NCBI GenBank assembly: GCA_965242905.1
Contig: CBDETM010000002.1
Span: 1,240,001-1,304,000, forward strand
DNA: 64,000 bases
Origin: Bin5 sp965242905
GTDB lineage: Bacteria > Chloroflexota > Anaerolineae > Caldilineales > Caldilineaceae
Direction of reading: 5' to 3'
How positions within the stretch are numbered: position 1 is the stretch's first letter; every line of letters starts with the position of its first letter. Shown here one piece after another: positions 25,005-34,039 of the stretch. Made by a program: the position numbers and the translations under genes. Below the pieces are notes generated by a model that worked only from the letters and a program-made list of their open reading frames with translations, had not been told where the DNA came from and ran no database searches.

Positions 25005-26516
25005 TTGAGAACAGACCTAAAGAATCCGAATCTTCCTAAAGGATGGGAATGGACTACGCTTGGACATATATGCCTTCCAGCTGACAAGGTCAGGCCTCAA
25101 GAAGCGCCCACAGCAATGTTCACCTATATGGACATTGCCTCCATTGACAACACAAAATGGCGAGTCGTCTCCCCAAAGGTGCTCTTAGGCAAGGACGCTC
25201 CTTCCCGGGCCAGACAGAGGGTGCGAGGCGGCGATATTCTATTCTCCACTGTACGTACCTATCTCAGAAACGTGGCGACGGTGCCACCTCAATATGACGG
25301 TCAGGTTGCCTCTACAGGTTTCTGTGTCCTGCGTCCTTCAGACAAGATCGATAGTAAGTTTGTCTTTTACTATGTCTTGAGCGATAAGTTCATCGCTGAT
25401 CTGAACCCACTCCAACGAGGTACGAGCTATCCAGCTGTACGCGATAGTGATGTCTTCGCCCAGGCATTCCCTCTCCCACCCCAAGCTGAGCAGAGACGCA
25501 TTGTGGCGGAAACCGAAAAGCAGTTCACGCGGCTTGACGCGGTTGAGGCTGCGCTGAGGCGTGTTGAGGTCAATTTGAAGCGCTACCGGGCCAGTGTGCT
25601 GAAGGCGGCGTGCGAGGGGAAGCTGGTGCCGACCGAGGCGGAGCTTGCGGAGGCTGAGGGGCGGGAGTTCGAACACGGGGAGCAACTGCTGGACCGTATT
25701 TTGGTCGAACGGCGCGCTCGATGGGAGTCTCAGGAGAAGCGGCGGGGGAAGTATAAGGAGCCGGTGCCGCCGGACACGTCCGACTTATCTGAGTTACCGG
25801 CGGGGTGGATCTGGAGCAATGTCGGTGAAGCCTTCGAAGTTTTCGTGGGGGCCACTCCCAGAAGATCTCGACCAGAATACTGGGGCGGAGACATTTCTTG
25901 GGTAAGCAGTAGCGAAGTGGCGTTCAACAGAATCAAGAAGACGCGCGAATGCACAACGGAAGAAGGGCTCAAGAACAGCAGTATGGACTTACACCCTCCG
26001 GGTACGGTTTTGTTAGGAATGATTGGTGAAGGTAAGACTCGCGGCCAAGTATCAATTCTGGATATTTCGGCTTGCAATAGCCAGAATTCAGCAGCAATCA
26101 GGGTCTCGCAGTCAAAACTTCCGCCAGAATACCTCTTCTACTATCTTTGGGGCCAGTACGATGTAACACGACAGATTGGGTCAGGAAACAATCAGCCTGC
26201 CCTAAATAAGTCCCGAGTCCAGGAAATTCCCTTTCCTGTTCCACCGATTGGCGAACAACACCGTATTGTTGCTGAAGTGGAAAGCCGCCTTTCAATCATC
26301 CAACAAGCCGAATCCACGGTCGAGATCTGCGCGAAACGGGTGGGGCGATTGCGCCAGAGCATTCTCAATCAAGCGTTTTCCGGTCAACTGGTACCTCAGG
26401 ACCCTTGTGATGAACCGGCAACGACGCTATTGGAGCGGATCAAGGCCGAAAGAGAAGCGGCCCGCTCATCCAAAGCAAGCCGCCCCAGACCCACACGCCG
26501 AAGGTCAAGGAAATGA
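25005..26516 (+). CDS. hsdS: Type I restriction enzyme, specificity subunit (HsdS)
   Basis: A 503-aa S subunit with two target-recognition domains, each followed by a conserved helix. TRD1 covers about residues 1-170 (LPKGWEWTTLGHI; SYPAVRDSDV; PPQAEQRRIVAETEKQF) and TRD2 about 255-430 (ELPAGWIWSNVGEAF; PPIGEQHRIVAEVESRL). The two PP-x-x-EQ-RIV segments mark the spacer helices. It determines the bipartite DNA site. Start is TTG 25005. Its stop overlaps the next gene by four bases (ATGA), so the two are translationally coupled. Confidence 0.95.
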   Translation: MRTDLKNPNLPKGWEWTTLGHICLPADKVRPQEAPTAMFTYMDIASIDNTKWRVVSPKVLLGKDAPSRARQRVRGGDILFSTVRTYLRNVATVPPQYDGQVASTGFCVLRPSDKIDSKFVFYYVLSDKFIADLNPLQRGTSYPAVRDSDVFAQAFPLPPQAEQRRIVAETEKQFTRLDAVEAALRRVEVNLKRYRASVLKAACEGKLVPTEAELAEAEGREFEHGEQLLDRILVERRARWESQEKRRGKYKEPVPPDTSDLSELPAGWIWSNVGEAFEVFVGATPRRSRPEYWGGDISWVSSSEVAFNRIKKTRECTTEEGLKNSSMDLHPPGTVLLGMIGEGKTRGQVSILDISACNSQNSAAIRVSQSKLPPEYLFYYLWGQYDVTRQIGSGNNQPALNKSRVQEIPFPVPPIGEQHRIVAEVESRLSIIQQAESTVEICAKRVGRLRQSILNQAFSGQLVPQDPCDEPATTLLERIKAEREAARSSKASRPRPTRRRSRK

Positions 26517-27673
26517 CAGTCTTGTTTGACAACACGCTTACTCGTAATAAGAAGCTATCATCTCAGTATTATTTGAATACGCATTCCCCGTTGCCTTTCA
26601 TGATTACCGTTCGCAAGACTATTGAGGAATGGTTTACTCACTATCCTCATGAACAGAAGAAAGAGTTCCTGAGTCGCTTTCGTAAAGACAACGCGTCGTA
26701 CAGTGGGGCGCTTCTGGAATTGGCGACGCATGAGATTCTGCGCATATACGCTGGAAGGGTGTCGGTTGAGGATGTTCTCCCTAGCGGGAATAGACCAGAT
26801 TTTCACATTTGTAATCGTGATGGAAAACATATATGGGTCGAATGCACAGTTGCACAGAGGTCTGGCGAGTTAAGCGGAGCGATTGCCACGGCGAGGAGGC
26901 TTCGAGAGATTGTAAAATCGATGGACACGCGCCCATTTGGATTTAGTTGGATGTTACTTGGATACTCAACAGAAGCCGATCCGAGAGAGAGCAAGCTCAA
27001 GCAAAGCATAGAGAAATTCGTGCTTGATCTTTCCAATCGCGATGTATGCCGACCGGATCAGAAGGGCAGAATTGTTGGGAGATTCGAGTGGGAAGATCGT
27101 GGATGGAGAATCAGATTTAAAGCATTCTATCTTCCGGGCCGCGATAGGGATGCACCTACGATTGTCGTAGACGAAGGGGAAAATGCCGGAGTCAATGATG
27201 AGAATGAGGGCTGGATGGGAAATGATATTCAGAAACTCAGATCCGTGCTTGAATACAAAGCGAACCAACTAAAATCCGCAAATGGATCGTGCATGATTGT
27301 CATCAGTCATTCTGATTTAATTCTAGACAATACCGGTGAAGTCTTCGCAGGTGCGCTGTTTGCGCATCCAGACTCTAACGGTGATCATCGGCCGTTTTAT
27401 GGGTCGGTCGAAAGGCCAAGCCACCAACATATTTCAGGAGTCCTTTACATTCCCTGGGTCAAGGCGCATATGTTTTGTTCCCATGAAACACCATGGTTTT
27501 ACGTACCTCATCCTTGGTCGAAATCACCTCTAAAGCAAGGAATCTTTCCTTTCGCTGTGCAGGGCAGTCTCAACACAGAAGGGAAATTCAAATGGGACGC
27601 CCCGCTTTGTACACCCAATGAATACCTAGGCCTACCCGCCAACTGGCCTGGGATTCCAAAACCTCAATTCTAA
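26513..27673 (+). CDS. Unrecognised protein embedded in the type I R-M operon, possible nuclease fold
   Basis: A 386-aa protein I do not recognise, starting at ATG 26513 inside the hsdS stop and ending 87 bases before hsdM. Residues 69-112 have a pattern reminiscent of the PD-(D/E)xK fold: a helix with Glu69 (LLELATHEIL), Asp96 in RPDFHI, then Glu110 in IWVECTV. The usual lysine is replaced (Glu-Cys-Thr), so activity is doubtful. The rest, including a C-terminal WVKAHMFCSHETPWFYVPHPW segment, suggests a globular alpha/beta protein without membrane helices or signal. AT content is higher than in the chromosomal genes around the island. Its position argues for a role in restriction, modification or an added defence function. 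Confidence 0.85.
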   Translation: MTVLFDNTLTRNKKLSSQYYLNTHSPLPFMITVRKTIEEWFTHYPHEQKKEFLSRFRKDNASYSGALLELATHEILRIYAGRVSVEDVLPSGNRPDFHICNRDGKHIWVECTVAQRSGELSGAIATARRLREIVKSMDTRPFGFSWMLLGYSTEADPRESKLKQSIEKFVLDLSNRDVCRPDQKGRIVGRFEWEDRGWRIRFKAFYLPGRDRDAPTIVVDEGENAGVNDENEGWMGNDIQKLRSVLEYKANQLKSANGSCMIVISHSDLILDNTGEVFAGALFAHPDSNGDHRPFYGSVERPSHQHISGVLYIPWVKAHMFCSHETPWFYVPHPWSKSPLKQGIFPFAVQGSLNTEGKFKWDAPLCTPNEYLGLPANWPGIPKPQF

Positions 27674-27760
27674 ATTCCAGCGAAGGGTAGAACGCAGTTC
27701 CGATTGCCGTGCATTTGGATGGAATTGGTAAGACGGCAAAATGCTACAGGACGCTGAATC

Positions 27761-29236
27761 ATGACGATTTCTTCCACCATCGGTCAGAAGCTGTGGAATT
27801 ACTGCGACGTTCTAAGGGACGCTGGGCTCTCCTACGGCGACTATTTGGAGCAGTTGACCTATCTTATCTTTCTCAAGATGATGCATGAGCGCAGCCAGCC
27901 TCCCCATACCTTGGTGCCGGGCCACCGGCCGCCGCCGATTCCAGAGGGGTATGACTGGCCGAGCTTGCTGGCGAAGGACGGAGACGACCTGGAGGTTCAC
28001 TACCGTCATACGCTGGAGAGGCTAGCGCGTCAACCTGGAACCCTGGGCGTAATCTTCAGTAAGGCGCAGAACAAGATCCAGGAGCCAGCGATGCTGTCGC
28101 GGCTGATCAAGGATCTGATCGACAGCGAGAACTGGCTGGCGCTGAGCGCGGATGTGAAGGGGGACGCGTACGAGTCGCTGCTGGAACGGAACGCCCAAGA
28201 CGTGAGGACCGGCGCCGGGCAGTATTTCACGCCGCGTCCCCTGATCGAGGCGGTTGTCGAGGTAATGCGGCCACAACCTGACGACAGTATCTGCGACCCC
28301 GCTTGTGGAACGGGCGGCTTTCTCCTGGCAGCCCATGACTACATTATTGACAATAACAAGAGTATGAATCAGGGCCAGCTGAAACGCCTGAAGGAGGATG
28401 CGCTGTACGGGTGGGAGATCGTGGACAGCGCGGCCCGTTTGTGCGTTATGAACCTCTACCTGCACGGCATTGGCGGGGATGAAACGAATATCAAAGTTGA
28501 TGACAGCCTGCGTACGCATCCAGGCACAAACTTCGACATGGTGTTGACCAATCCGCCGTTTGGACGCAAGTCGAGCCTGACGTTCGTCAACTCGGAGGGC
28601 AAGTCGGAGAAAGAGAGCCTTATTGTAGAACGCCCCGATTTCTGGGCGACCACGAGCAACAAGCAGTTAAACTTTCTGCAGCACGTGCGTAATTTGTTGA
28701 AGAACCACGGGCGGGCAGCAATTGTGGTGCCGGATAATGTCCTGTTTGAGGGCGGGGCTGGGGAGACGGTGCGACGTCATCTGCTCAGGGAGTGCGATGC
28801 GCATACGCTGTTGCGGCTGCCGACGGGCGTATTTTACGCTCAGGGTGTCAAGGCGAATGTGCTCTTTTTCGACCGCAAACCGGCCAGTGAAACGCCGTGG
28901 ACAAAGGATCTGTGGATCTACGACCTGCGCACGAACCATCGCTTTACGCTTAAGACGAATCCGCTGGGCCTCTCGCACTTGGAGGACTTTGTCGCCTGTT
29001 ACAACGCGGAGGACCGCGGTCAACGTGAAGACACGGAGCGGTTCCGGCGCTTCAGTTACGATGACCTGATCAAGCGGGACAAGGTGAGTCTCGACATTTT
29101 CTGGCTGCGCGATGAGAGTATGGAGGATACTGCGAGCTTGCCGCCGCCGGACGAGATTGCTGAGGAGATTGTGGAGGATCTGCGCGCGGCGTTGGAGCAG
29201 TTGGAGGAGATTGCGGGGGACTTGGCTGAGGGGTAA
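27761..29236 (+). CDS. hsdM: Type I restriction enzyme, modification subunit (HsdM)
   Basis: A 491-aa N6-adenine methyltransferase subunit. An N-terminal helical domain (YCDVLRDAGLSYGDYLEQLTYL) precedes the Rossmann core with the AdoMet motif DPACGTGGF (179-187) and the catalytic NPPF (264-267). A C-terminal helix rich in Glu and Leu probably contacts HsdS. With HsdS it protects host sites, and with HsdR it forms the restriction complex. The gene order R-S-X-M differs from the usual R-M-S. About 120 bases separate its stop from an IS3-family element. Confidence 0.96.
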   Translation: MTISSTIGQKLWNYCDVLRDAGLSYGDYLEQLTYLIFLKMMHERSQPPHTLVPGHRPPPIPEGYDWPSLLAKDGDDLEVHYRHTLERLARQPGTLGVIFSKAQNKIQEPAMLSRLIKDLIDSENWLALSADVKGDAYESLLERNAQDVRTGAGQYFTPRPLIEAVVEVMRPQPDDSICDPACGTGGFLLAAHDYIIDNNKSMNQGQLKRLKEDALYGWEIVDSAARLCVMNLYLHGIGGDETNIKVDDSLRTHPGTNFDMVLTNPPFGRKSSLTFVNSEGKSEKESLIVERPDFWATTSNKQLNFLQHVRNLLKNHGRAAIVVPDNVLFEGGAGETVRRHLLRECDAHTLLRLPTGVFYAQGVKANVLFFDRKPASETPWTKDLWIYDLRTNHRFTLKTNPLGLSHLEDFVACYNAEDRGQREDTERFRRFSYDDLIKRDKVSLDIFWLRDESMEDTASLPPPDEIAEEIVEDLRAALEQLEEIAGDLAEG

Positions 29237-29430
29237 GTGACAGTGCGAGGCTTGTAGATATAGCAGTGGCAATTTTATTGGCGGGCGACAGATGATCCGG
29301 TCTAGCTATCTCTTGAAAGTTCTCTCCCAATAAGATGCTTATGCCCTGGTGTGAAGTGGGCCCCAAAAACTGGACCACGAGCTAAGGTGTATAATGGAGC
29401 AGATCACCAAGCACGTGGAGGGCCAGTTCA

Positions 29431-29724
29431 ATGGTCAGGAAACGACGTCGACACACGGCAGCCTACAAGTTTCGGGTTGCGCTGGAAGCGCTTGAAGGCA
29501 GCAAGACGATTAGCCAGTTATCGAGTGAACACGAGATTCATGCCAACTTGATACGGGCCTGGAAACGGCAACTACTTGAAAACGGGCCCAGCGTCTTCGC
29601 CAGCAATGGCGAGCGCAAGCAACGTGAGCAGGAGGCGCAGGAAGCAGAACTCTATGAACAGATCGGGCGGCTCAAGATGGAACTTGAGTGGCTGAAAAAA
29701 ATAGTTGCCCGCTTCGGTCAGTGA
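29431..29724 (+). CDS. IS3-family transposase OrfA (element A)
   Basis: A 97-aa OrfA: basic N-terminus MVRKRRRHTAAYKFRVALEA, a helix-turn-helix (TISQLSSEHEIHANLIRAWKR) and a leucine-rich C-terminal helix. It overlaps the start of orfB by 20 bases, and a run of seven A residues lies at 29695-29701 near the end. Confidence 0.94.
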   Translation: MVRKRRRHTAAYKFRVALEALEGSKTISQLSSEHEIHANLIRAWKRQLLENGPSVFASNGERKQREQEAQEAELYEQIGRLKMELEWLKKIVARFGQ

Positions 29725-30541
29725 GAGACGGCGTATGGTCGATGTAGCCAACCCGACGCTAAGTGTCCGGCGGCAAGGTGAACTGCTTGGGCACAACCGC
29801 TCCTCCTTCTACTACCAAGCGGCCCCCGAGTCAGCATTGAACCTGCAACTGATGCGTCTGATTGACGAGCAGTTCCTGCGCACGCCCTTCTATGGCTGGC
29901 GCAAGATGACCGTCTATCTGCGCCGGCTGGGTTATGCCTTCAACGGCAAGCGGGTCAGACGGCTGATGCGTCTGATGGGCATTCAAGCTATCTACCCCAG
30001 GAGAAGCAGCAGTTCGCCTGGCAAGGGACATAAGCGCTATCCCTATCTGTTACGCAATCTGCCGATTACGCATGTGAACCAGGTCTGGAGCGCAGACATC
30101 ACCTATGTGCCGCTCCTGCGTGGCTTCATGTACCTGGTTGCTGTTATCGACTGGCACAGTCGTTATGTGCTCGCTTGGCAGCTTTCCAACACTCTGGACG
30201 GCATCTTCTGTCTCGATGCTCTGCGTCAGGCGCTCAGCACAGGTCGGCCCAAGATCTTCAACACCGACCAGGGCGCACAGTTCACGGCCGATGCTTTCAC
30301 CGCCTGCCTGCTCGCAGCCAACATTCAAGTCAGCATGGACGGGCGAGGCCGCGCCCTCGACAACGTCTTCTGCGAACGTCTATGGCGCAGCGTCAAATAC
30401 GAGAACATCTATCTCAACCAGTATGACACGGTGCGTCAGCTGCAAACCGGTTTGACCGCATATTTCGACTTCTACAACCATGATCGAACGAATCAAAGTC
30501 TCAACTACCGCACGCCGGTGGAAGAGCACTTCGTGCTCTGA
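29705..30541 (+). CDS. IS3-family transposase OrfB, DDE integrase (element A)
   Basis: A 278-aa integrase-type transposase. An HTH region (LSVRRQGELLGHNRSSFYY) and the helix RTPFYGWRKMTVYLRR precede the catalytic core: Asp131 (WSADITYV), Asp188 (NTDQGAQFT) and Glu224 (FCERLWRS), with the standard 35-residue D-E spacing. All three catalytic residues are present, so the element could be active. The frame could start at TTG 29705 or ATG 29735, or be reached from orfA by frameshifting. Confidence 0.94.
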   Translation: MPASVSERRRMVDVANPTLSVRRQGELLGHNRSSFYYQAAPESALNLQLMRLIDEQFLRTPFYGWRKMTVYLRRLGYAFNGKRVRRLMRLMGIQAIYPRRSSSSPGKGHKRYPYLLRNLPITHVNQVWSADITYVPLLRGFMYLVAVIDWHSRYVLAWQLSNTLDGIFCLDALRQALSTGRPKIFNTDQGAQFTADAFTACLLAANIQVSMDGRGRALDNVFCERLWRSVKYENIYLNQYDTVRQLQTGLTAYFDFYNHDRTNQSLNYRTPVEEHFVL

Positions 30542-30610
30542 TCAGAGCCGGCCGCATCCATCTGGATGCACCTTATTTTACCCGTTTCGTGGTCCAAACT
30601 TTGGGACCCA

Positions 30611-30848
30611 CCAAAGAGTTGGTCTTGACTGAGAACCGTTTCTTACACGTATTGCAACGGTAAGGCATAGTCTTGTGGCTGGCCTTCGTATTCTCGTTCC
30701 CGCTATCACAGTAGGCGCAGCGGATGCCTTCGGGCCAGCGAGTCTCCACGAACCATTCTTCAGCAGTAGCGTTATCCGGGAACATCTTGAATAATTCTAC
30801 TAGCGTGATCCCCTTCCTAAAGTGCTTTCCTGGTGCTTTGCGTGCCAT
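30611..30848 (-). pseudogene. IS1595-family transposase, 3' truncated
   Basis: On the minus strand from ATG 30848, about 79 residues of an IS1595-type transposase remain. A zinc ribbon is visible (Cys-x2-Cys in CAYCDSG and CNTCKKRF), after the family-typical ITLVELFKMFPDNATAEEW. The gene stops abruptly at the end of element A after SVKTNSLVG. The rest is not found on the other side of element A, so DNA was also deleted. Confidence 0.85.
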
Positions 30849-31055
30849 GTTGTGCCCCTTTCGCGGCTTTTCGATTATGGCACTATTGTATATAAGTCCC
30901 TTTCTTTAGGCGTATTTTTCTTTTGTGAATACATCTAGACTGATAGTATTCAGTCTTTTTGACGACTTCGCCGCTGCGAGGAGGCTTTGGATTTCTCCTA
31001 AAACTTGGGAATGGCGGAGTTTCTAACAGAAAGGAATTATTATGACCATTGGAGG
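30849..31055. other. Intergenic, nothing seen
   Basis: About 200 AT-richer bases, perhaps including the left end of the lost IS1595 element. No feature supported. Confidence 0.4.
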
Positions 31056-31910
31056 TTACTGGCTCATAGTCTTGCGCAGGCGGATGACCAGCCAAAGAAA
31101 AGGTAACGGGACAACGAATCGCGCTAATTCCTTGATGATTTCGAATCTGGTGTCCGGGCCGAGCCAGTCCATGTCTAAGTGAGACAAGGAATCTGACATC
31201 ATGGGTGGTGCATTGAGGTAAATGACGTACACCACTATCGCAATCAGTAGGTATCGAACCTTCTTTTGCTGAACGCTGGCAAGAACCAGCACTGAAGTTA
31301 CCACGTTGAAGAACAAGAATGTGAGTATCCAAAGCGTGGGGAAATACCAAACCGCGATAGGGTGAAGCATCCCGTTCACCCAATTCACTATCTCGGTAAA
31401 CGAGCCTTTGATTTGGTTCCAATGTTCCGAGCTGATGATGCCAAAATACCATTCGAGTTTAGATAAGAGTGCAAGGTAACTGTACCCCATACCGAACAAC
31501 ACACCGTCTTGCCATTGCCTCATCTTCGTTGCCAAGTGACGGAGAATCAGCCAGCGACCACCTTCTCTGATTAACCCAAAGAGAAACGCGTCCAAAACCC
31601 AGGGAGAGAAGATCATTCCGCTGGAATAGTATGCGAGAAAGACTAGAATCGGGACAATGGCATCATGGTACGAGAGGTAAGAAATCGGTTCACTGAGAAA
31701 TTCCTGCGCCACGTAATTGACGCCGAAAGCGAAAAGGCAGAAGGGAAGGCTACTCCAGTGCGCCTTAGTGCGCCTTTGCCAGAGAATGATAGTGGCAATG
31801 GGGAGAACAGTTACTGGCAAGAGTTTCGCGATGACAAGCAGAAGAGTCACAGTATTGGTATGGACCTTACTTTTGTTTAGTAGCCGTGTGAGAACAATAG
31901 AAGCCTCCAT
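31056..31910 (-). CDS. Multi-pass membrane protein, distantly YhfC-like
   Basis: A 284-aa protein starting at ATG 31910 (MEASIVLTRLLN) behind AAGGG. About seven hydrophobic helices are visible. The segment FLFGLIREGGRWLILRHLA followed by DGVLFGMGYS resembles the YhfC family of intramembrane protease-like proteins. The histidine and glutamate usually found in the GxGHGxxE helix are not present (GMGYSYLALLS), so catalytic function is unlikely if the relationship is real. It overlaps the upstream membrane-protein gene by 34 bases. Confidence 0.65.
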   Translation of the reverse strand: MEASIVLTRLLNKSKVHTNTVTLLLVIAKLLPVTVLPIATIILWQRRTKAHWSSLPFCLFAFGVNYVAQEFLSEPISYLSYHDAIVPILVFLAYYSSGMIFSPWVLDAFLFGLIREGGRWLILRHLATKMRQWQDGVLFGMGYSYLALLSKLEWYFGIISSEHWNQIKGSFTEIVNWVNGMLHPIAVWYFPTLWILTFLFFNVVTSVLVLASVQQKKVRYLLIAIVVYVIYLNAPPMMSDSLSHLDMDWLGPDTRFEIIKELARFVVPLPFLWLVIRLRKTMSQ

Positions 31911-32395
31911 CCCTTGACCATCACAAATATGATGGCAGCCAGGGCCGGGATTGCGAGGACAAAAAACTGGACATACAACGAGACGCAAAGCGATTCATTG
32001 GTGTAATATCCATCACCTGTGCATTGGAGGAGCCCAAAATCCAGGACGCGCAAAAAGACATTCACCACAGCTGGTATCATCAGGACTATCGAAAATCCCG
32101 CAATTCTATCCCGTTTGTCGGAGAGTTGAATGTAGGGAATGAAAGCTGTTACTACGGACGCCGAGAGCATGATTGGAAGGAAAAAGAAGCCCAAATAGCA
32201 AACGGAATAGATCGGTCTGAATGATCCACTGCAATCTAAGTTATCCAGTCCCAAGACGACGAATCGAAATGTCGCGCTGAGAATGACGACCAGAATGACT
32301 CGCAAGGCAGTTGTTCCTCTCACTATTATTCTTTGTGACGTTGGATGGGTTCGGGATTGGTAAACCCTGAACACACAGAGAGTTAGCCAAGACAC
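31877..32395 (-). CDS. Membrane protein, unknown
   Basis: A 172-aa protein with four predicted hydrophobic helices (about residues 31-50, 62-88, 101-120 and 138-160). The start is probably GTG 32395, but an internal methionine cannot be excluded. Its end overlaps the YhfC-like gene, so the two are cotranscribed and perhaps form a complex. Cysteines occur in pairs in the loops (DCSGS, LLQCTG, ESLCVS). No family recognised. Confidence 0.55.
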   Translation of the reverse strand: MSWLTLCVFRVYQSRTHPTSQRIIVRGTTALRVILVVILSATFRFVVLGLDNLDCSGSFRPIYSVCYLGFFFLPIMLSASVVTAFIPYIQLSDKRDRIAGFSIVLMIPAVVNVFLRVLDFGLLQCTGDGYYTNESLCVSLYVQFFVLAIPALAAIIFVMVKGWRLLLFSHGY

Positions 32396-32557
32396 AAGCC
32401 TTTACATTCATTCTGAGCTATCTCTAAACGCTTCTGGATTTTTGTCGTCAGGAAACGATAACCAGCTCACAAGGACATTGCCCTCTGCTATAGGCATGTA
32501 TTGATCTGTGGGATAGGAGTAGTGGTGGTGACCTGCTCCCGATGTTTGTACCACCGG

Positions 32558-33378
32558 TTATGTTAGTCCGACAAGCATGGGGACAGGGTCGGCAGGCAAG
32601 AGGGCCTCTGGCGCCGGCGGCCGGTAGCCCAGAGAGCTGTGCGGTCTGATCCGGTTGTAAGTCCGCCTGTAGCGCTCCGTCAGCACACGCACCTCCAACA
32701 ACGTATAGAAGACCTCTCTGTCCAGCAGTTCGTCCCTCAACTTCCCGTTGAAACTCGCAAGCCGTTCTCCCACGGCGACCCAGGCTCGATGTAGAGCGTC
32801 CTGGCTCCTACCCGCTATAGCCACTCACGCACAGCCCGGGCCGTAAACTCCGGCCCATTGTCCGAACGAATATGGTCGGGCACGCCTCTCAACACCATCA
32901 ATTCGGCCAGTACCTCTATCACATCGGCAGACCGTATGCTGTGCGCAGCCCGGATCGCCAGACACTCCCTGCTGTATTCGTCGATGACGGTCAGCAAGCG
33001 CACGCCTTTGCCGTCATGGAGCCTCAGATACACGAAGTCGTAGGCCCACACATGGTCCTTCCACGCAGGCCGCAAACGCACACACGAACCGTCATTGAAC
33101 CACGGACGCCCTCTCTTCGGCTGCTTCGCCGGTACCTTCAGCCCTTCCCGTCGCCATATCCTCTCCACACGCTTATGGTTCACATGCCAGCCGCGTTGCC
33201 GCAGAAGGGCGGTGATCCTGCGGTAGCCGGACCTGCCGAACTGACCAGCCAGATCCACAATCTCGTCGGGCAGCGCCTTCTCATCGTCCACGGGGACCGG
33301 CTTGTATCGCTGTGTGGAGCGAGGATGACCCAGCACCCTGCAGGCGCGCCGCTCCGAAACACCAAAGAGAGCCTTCAC
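32558..33378 (-). pseudogene. IS3-family transposase OrfB (element B), with internal stop and frameshift
   Basis: The reading frame from 33378 has the first two catalytic aspartates (WAYDFVYLRL; RSDNGPEFTA) but ends at TAG 32815-32817 after REWL. The sequence continues in frame as RVGARTLYIEPGSPWENG and then shifts frame before the catalytic-glutamate helix, which has lost bases. The C-terminal NGKLRDELLDREVFYTL is in another frame. The protein is therefore inactive. Confidence 0.88.
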
Positions 33379-33410
33379 GTGGTCAACACACTGGCGACGG
33401 CGTGAAGGAC

Positions 33411-33689
33411 TCAGAAGTTTCCCTCAGATGCCTCTCTCAGTATCTGGTTGTCCAAAGTCACGTCTGCCACCGCTCTCTTCAGGCGGCTGTTCTCCAACTC
33501 CAGACGCTTCAGACGCCTGGCCTGGTCGAGCCTGAGACCCCCGTACTCGCTGCGCCACCGATAGAAGGTCTGCTCGGTCACGCCTATCCGGCGGGCAGCC
33601 TCTGCCACCGTGCCGCTCTCGGCTAGCTCCACCTCGGCCTCGCTGAGCTTTTTGATTACCTGCTCCGGCGTATGTCTCCTCTTAGCCAT
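33411..33689 (-). CDS. IS3-family transposase OrfA (element B)
   Basis: A 92-aa OrfA, nearly identical to the copy at 20251-20529 (RHTPEQVIKKLSEAE, VAEAARRIGVTEQTFYRW). It is intact, but its orfB partner is not. Confidence 0.9.
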   Translation of the reverse strand: MAKRRHTPEQVIKKLSEAEVELAESGTVAEAARRIGVTEQTFYRWRSEYGGLRLDQARRLKRLELENSRLKRAVADVTLDNQILREASEGNF

Positions 33690-33751
33690 ATTTCCCCCTT
33701 TCTATGGCCCAATACTAACATATTTCCTGGGACCAGTTTTTGGGGGGCAGT

Positions 33752-34039
33752 TCAAATGGCGCGGTCTTTACCGCGATTGGTCAAACGCCACACGCCAGGT
33801 GCGTTCCTACCAGAAATCTTGACTCTTTCATTTAGATCTTGTGTCCGCAGACGTTTTCTAGCCTCCGTCAGAAAGCCGGCAAGTTTGAACCGTTGGATAA
33901 CGCGTTCGCCCTCGATCATCTTTAGGACGTATCGAACGAGAGTCTGATTGTCGGCTGAACGGCCGTGATCTAGGTCGGCGATAAGGACACAATCAGCAAG
34001 GAGGTCGATAAAGTCTTTGGGGATGGACCGTCTTGACAT
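33752..34039 (-). CDS. Small protein next to element B, possibly truncated
   Basis: A possible 95-aa protein from ATG 34039. It has a helical, charged sequence (MSRRSIPKDFIDLLADCVLI, then LVRYVLKMIEGERVIQRF) and ends two bases outside the IS terminus. The stop codon lies in the flanking DNA, so it may have been shortened by the insertion. No family recognised, and the start lacks a strong ribosome binding site. Confidence 0.45.
   Translation of the reverse strand: MSRRSIPKDFIDLLADCVLIADLDHGRSADNQTLVRYVLKMIEGERVIQRFKLAGFLTEARKRLRTQDLNERVKISGRNAPGVWRLTNRGKDRAI

Larger units (their letters stand above)
29357..30610 (+). mobile_element. Complete IS3-family element A (1254 bp)
   Basis: The ends are TGGGCCCCAAAAACTGGACC (left) and, on the complement, TGGGTCCCAAAGTTTGGACC (right), imperfect inverted repeats of about 25 bases, beginning TG and ending CA. 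orfA and orfB are both open. No clear flanking direct repeat is seen. Its leader (29387-29400, GTGTAT then AATGGAGC) is the uninterrupted version of the site occupied by the two group II introns. It interrupts an IS1595-type gene on its right side. Confidence 0.92.
32534..33749 (-). mobile_element. IS3-family element B, decayed copy
   Basis: The element spans TG (32534) to CA (33749). The right-hand end on the complement reads TGCCCCCCAAAAACTGGTCC; the other end, TGCTCCCGATGTTTGTACC, is a poor inverted repeat of it. It carries an intact orfA and a broken orfB on the minus strand. Confidence 0.85.

Noticed and set aside
27674..27760. A tRNA or small RNA between the embedded gene and hsdM
   Set aside because: The 87-base gap has no cloverleaf pattern or terminator; it appears to be simple leader sequence.
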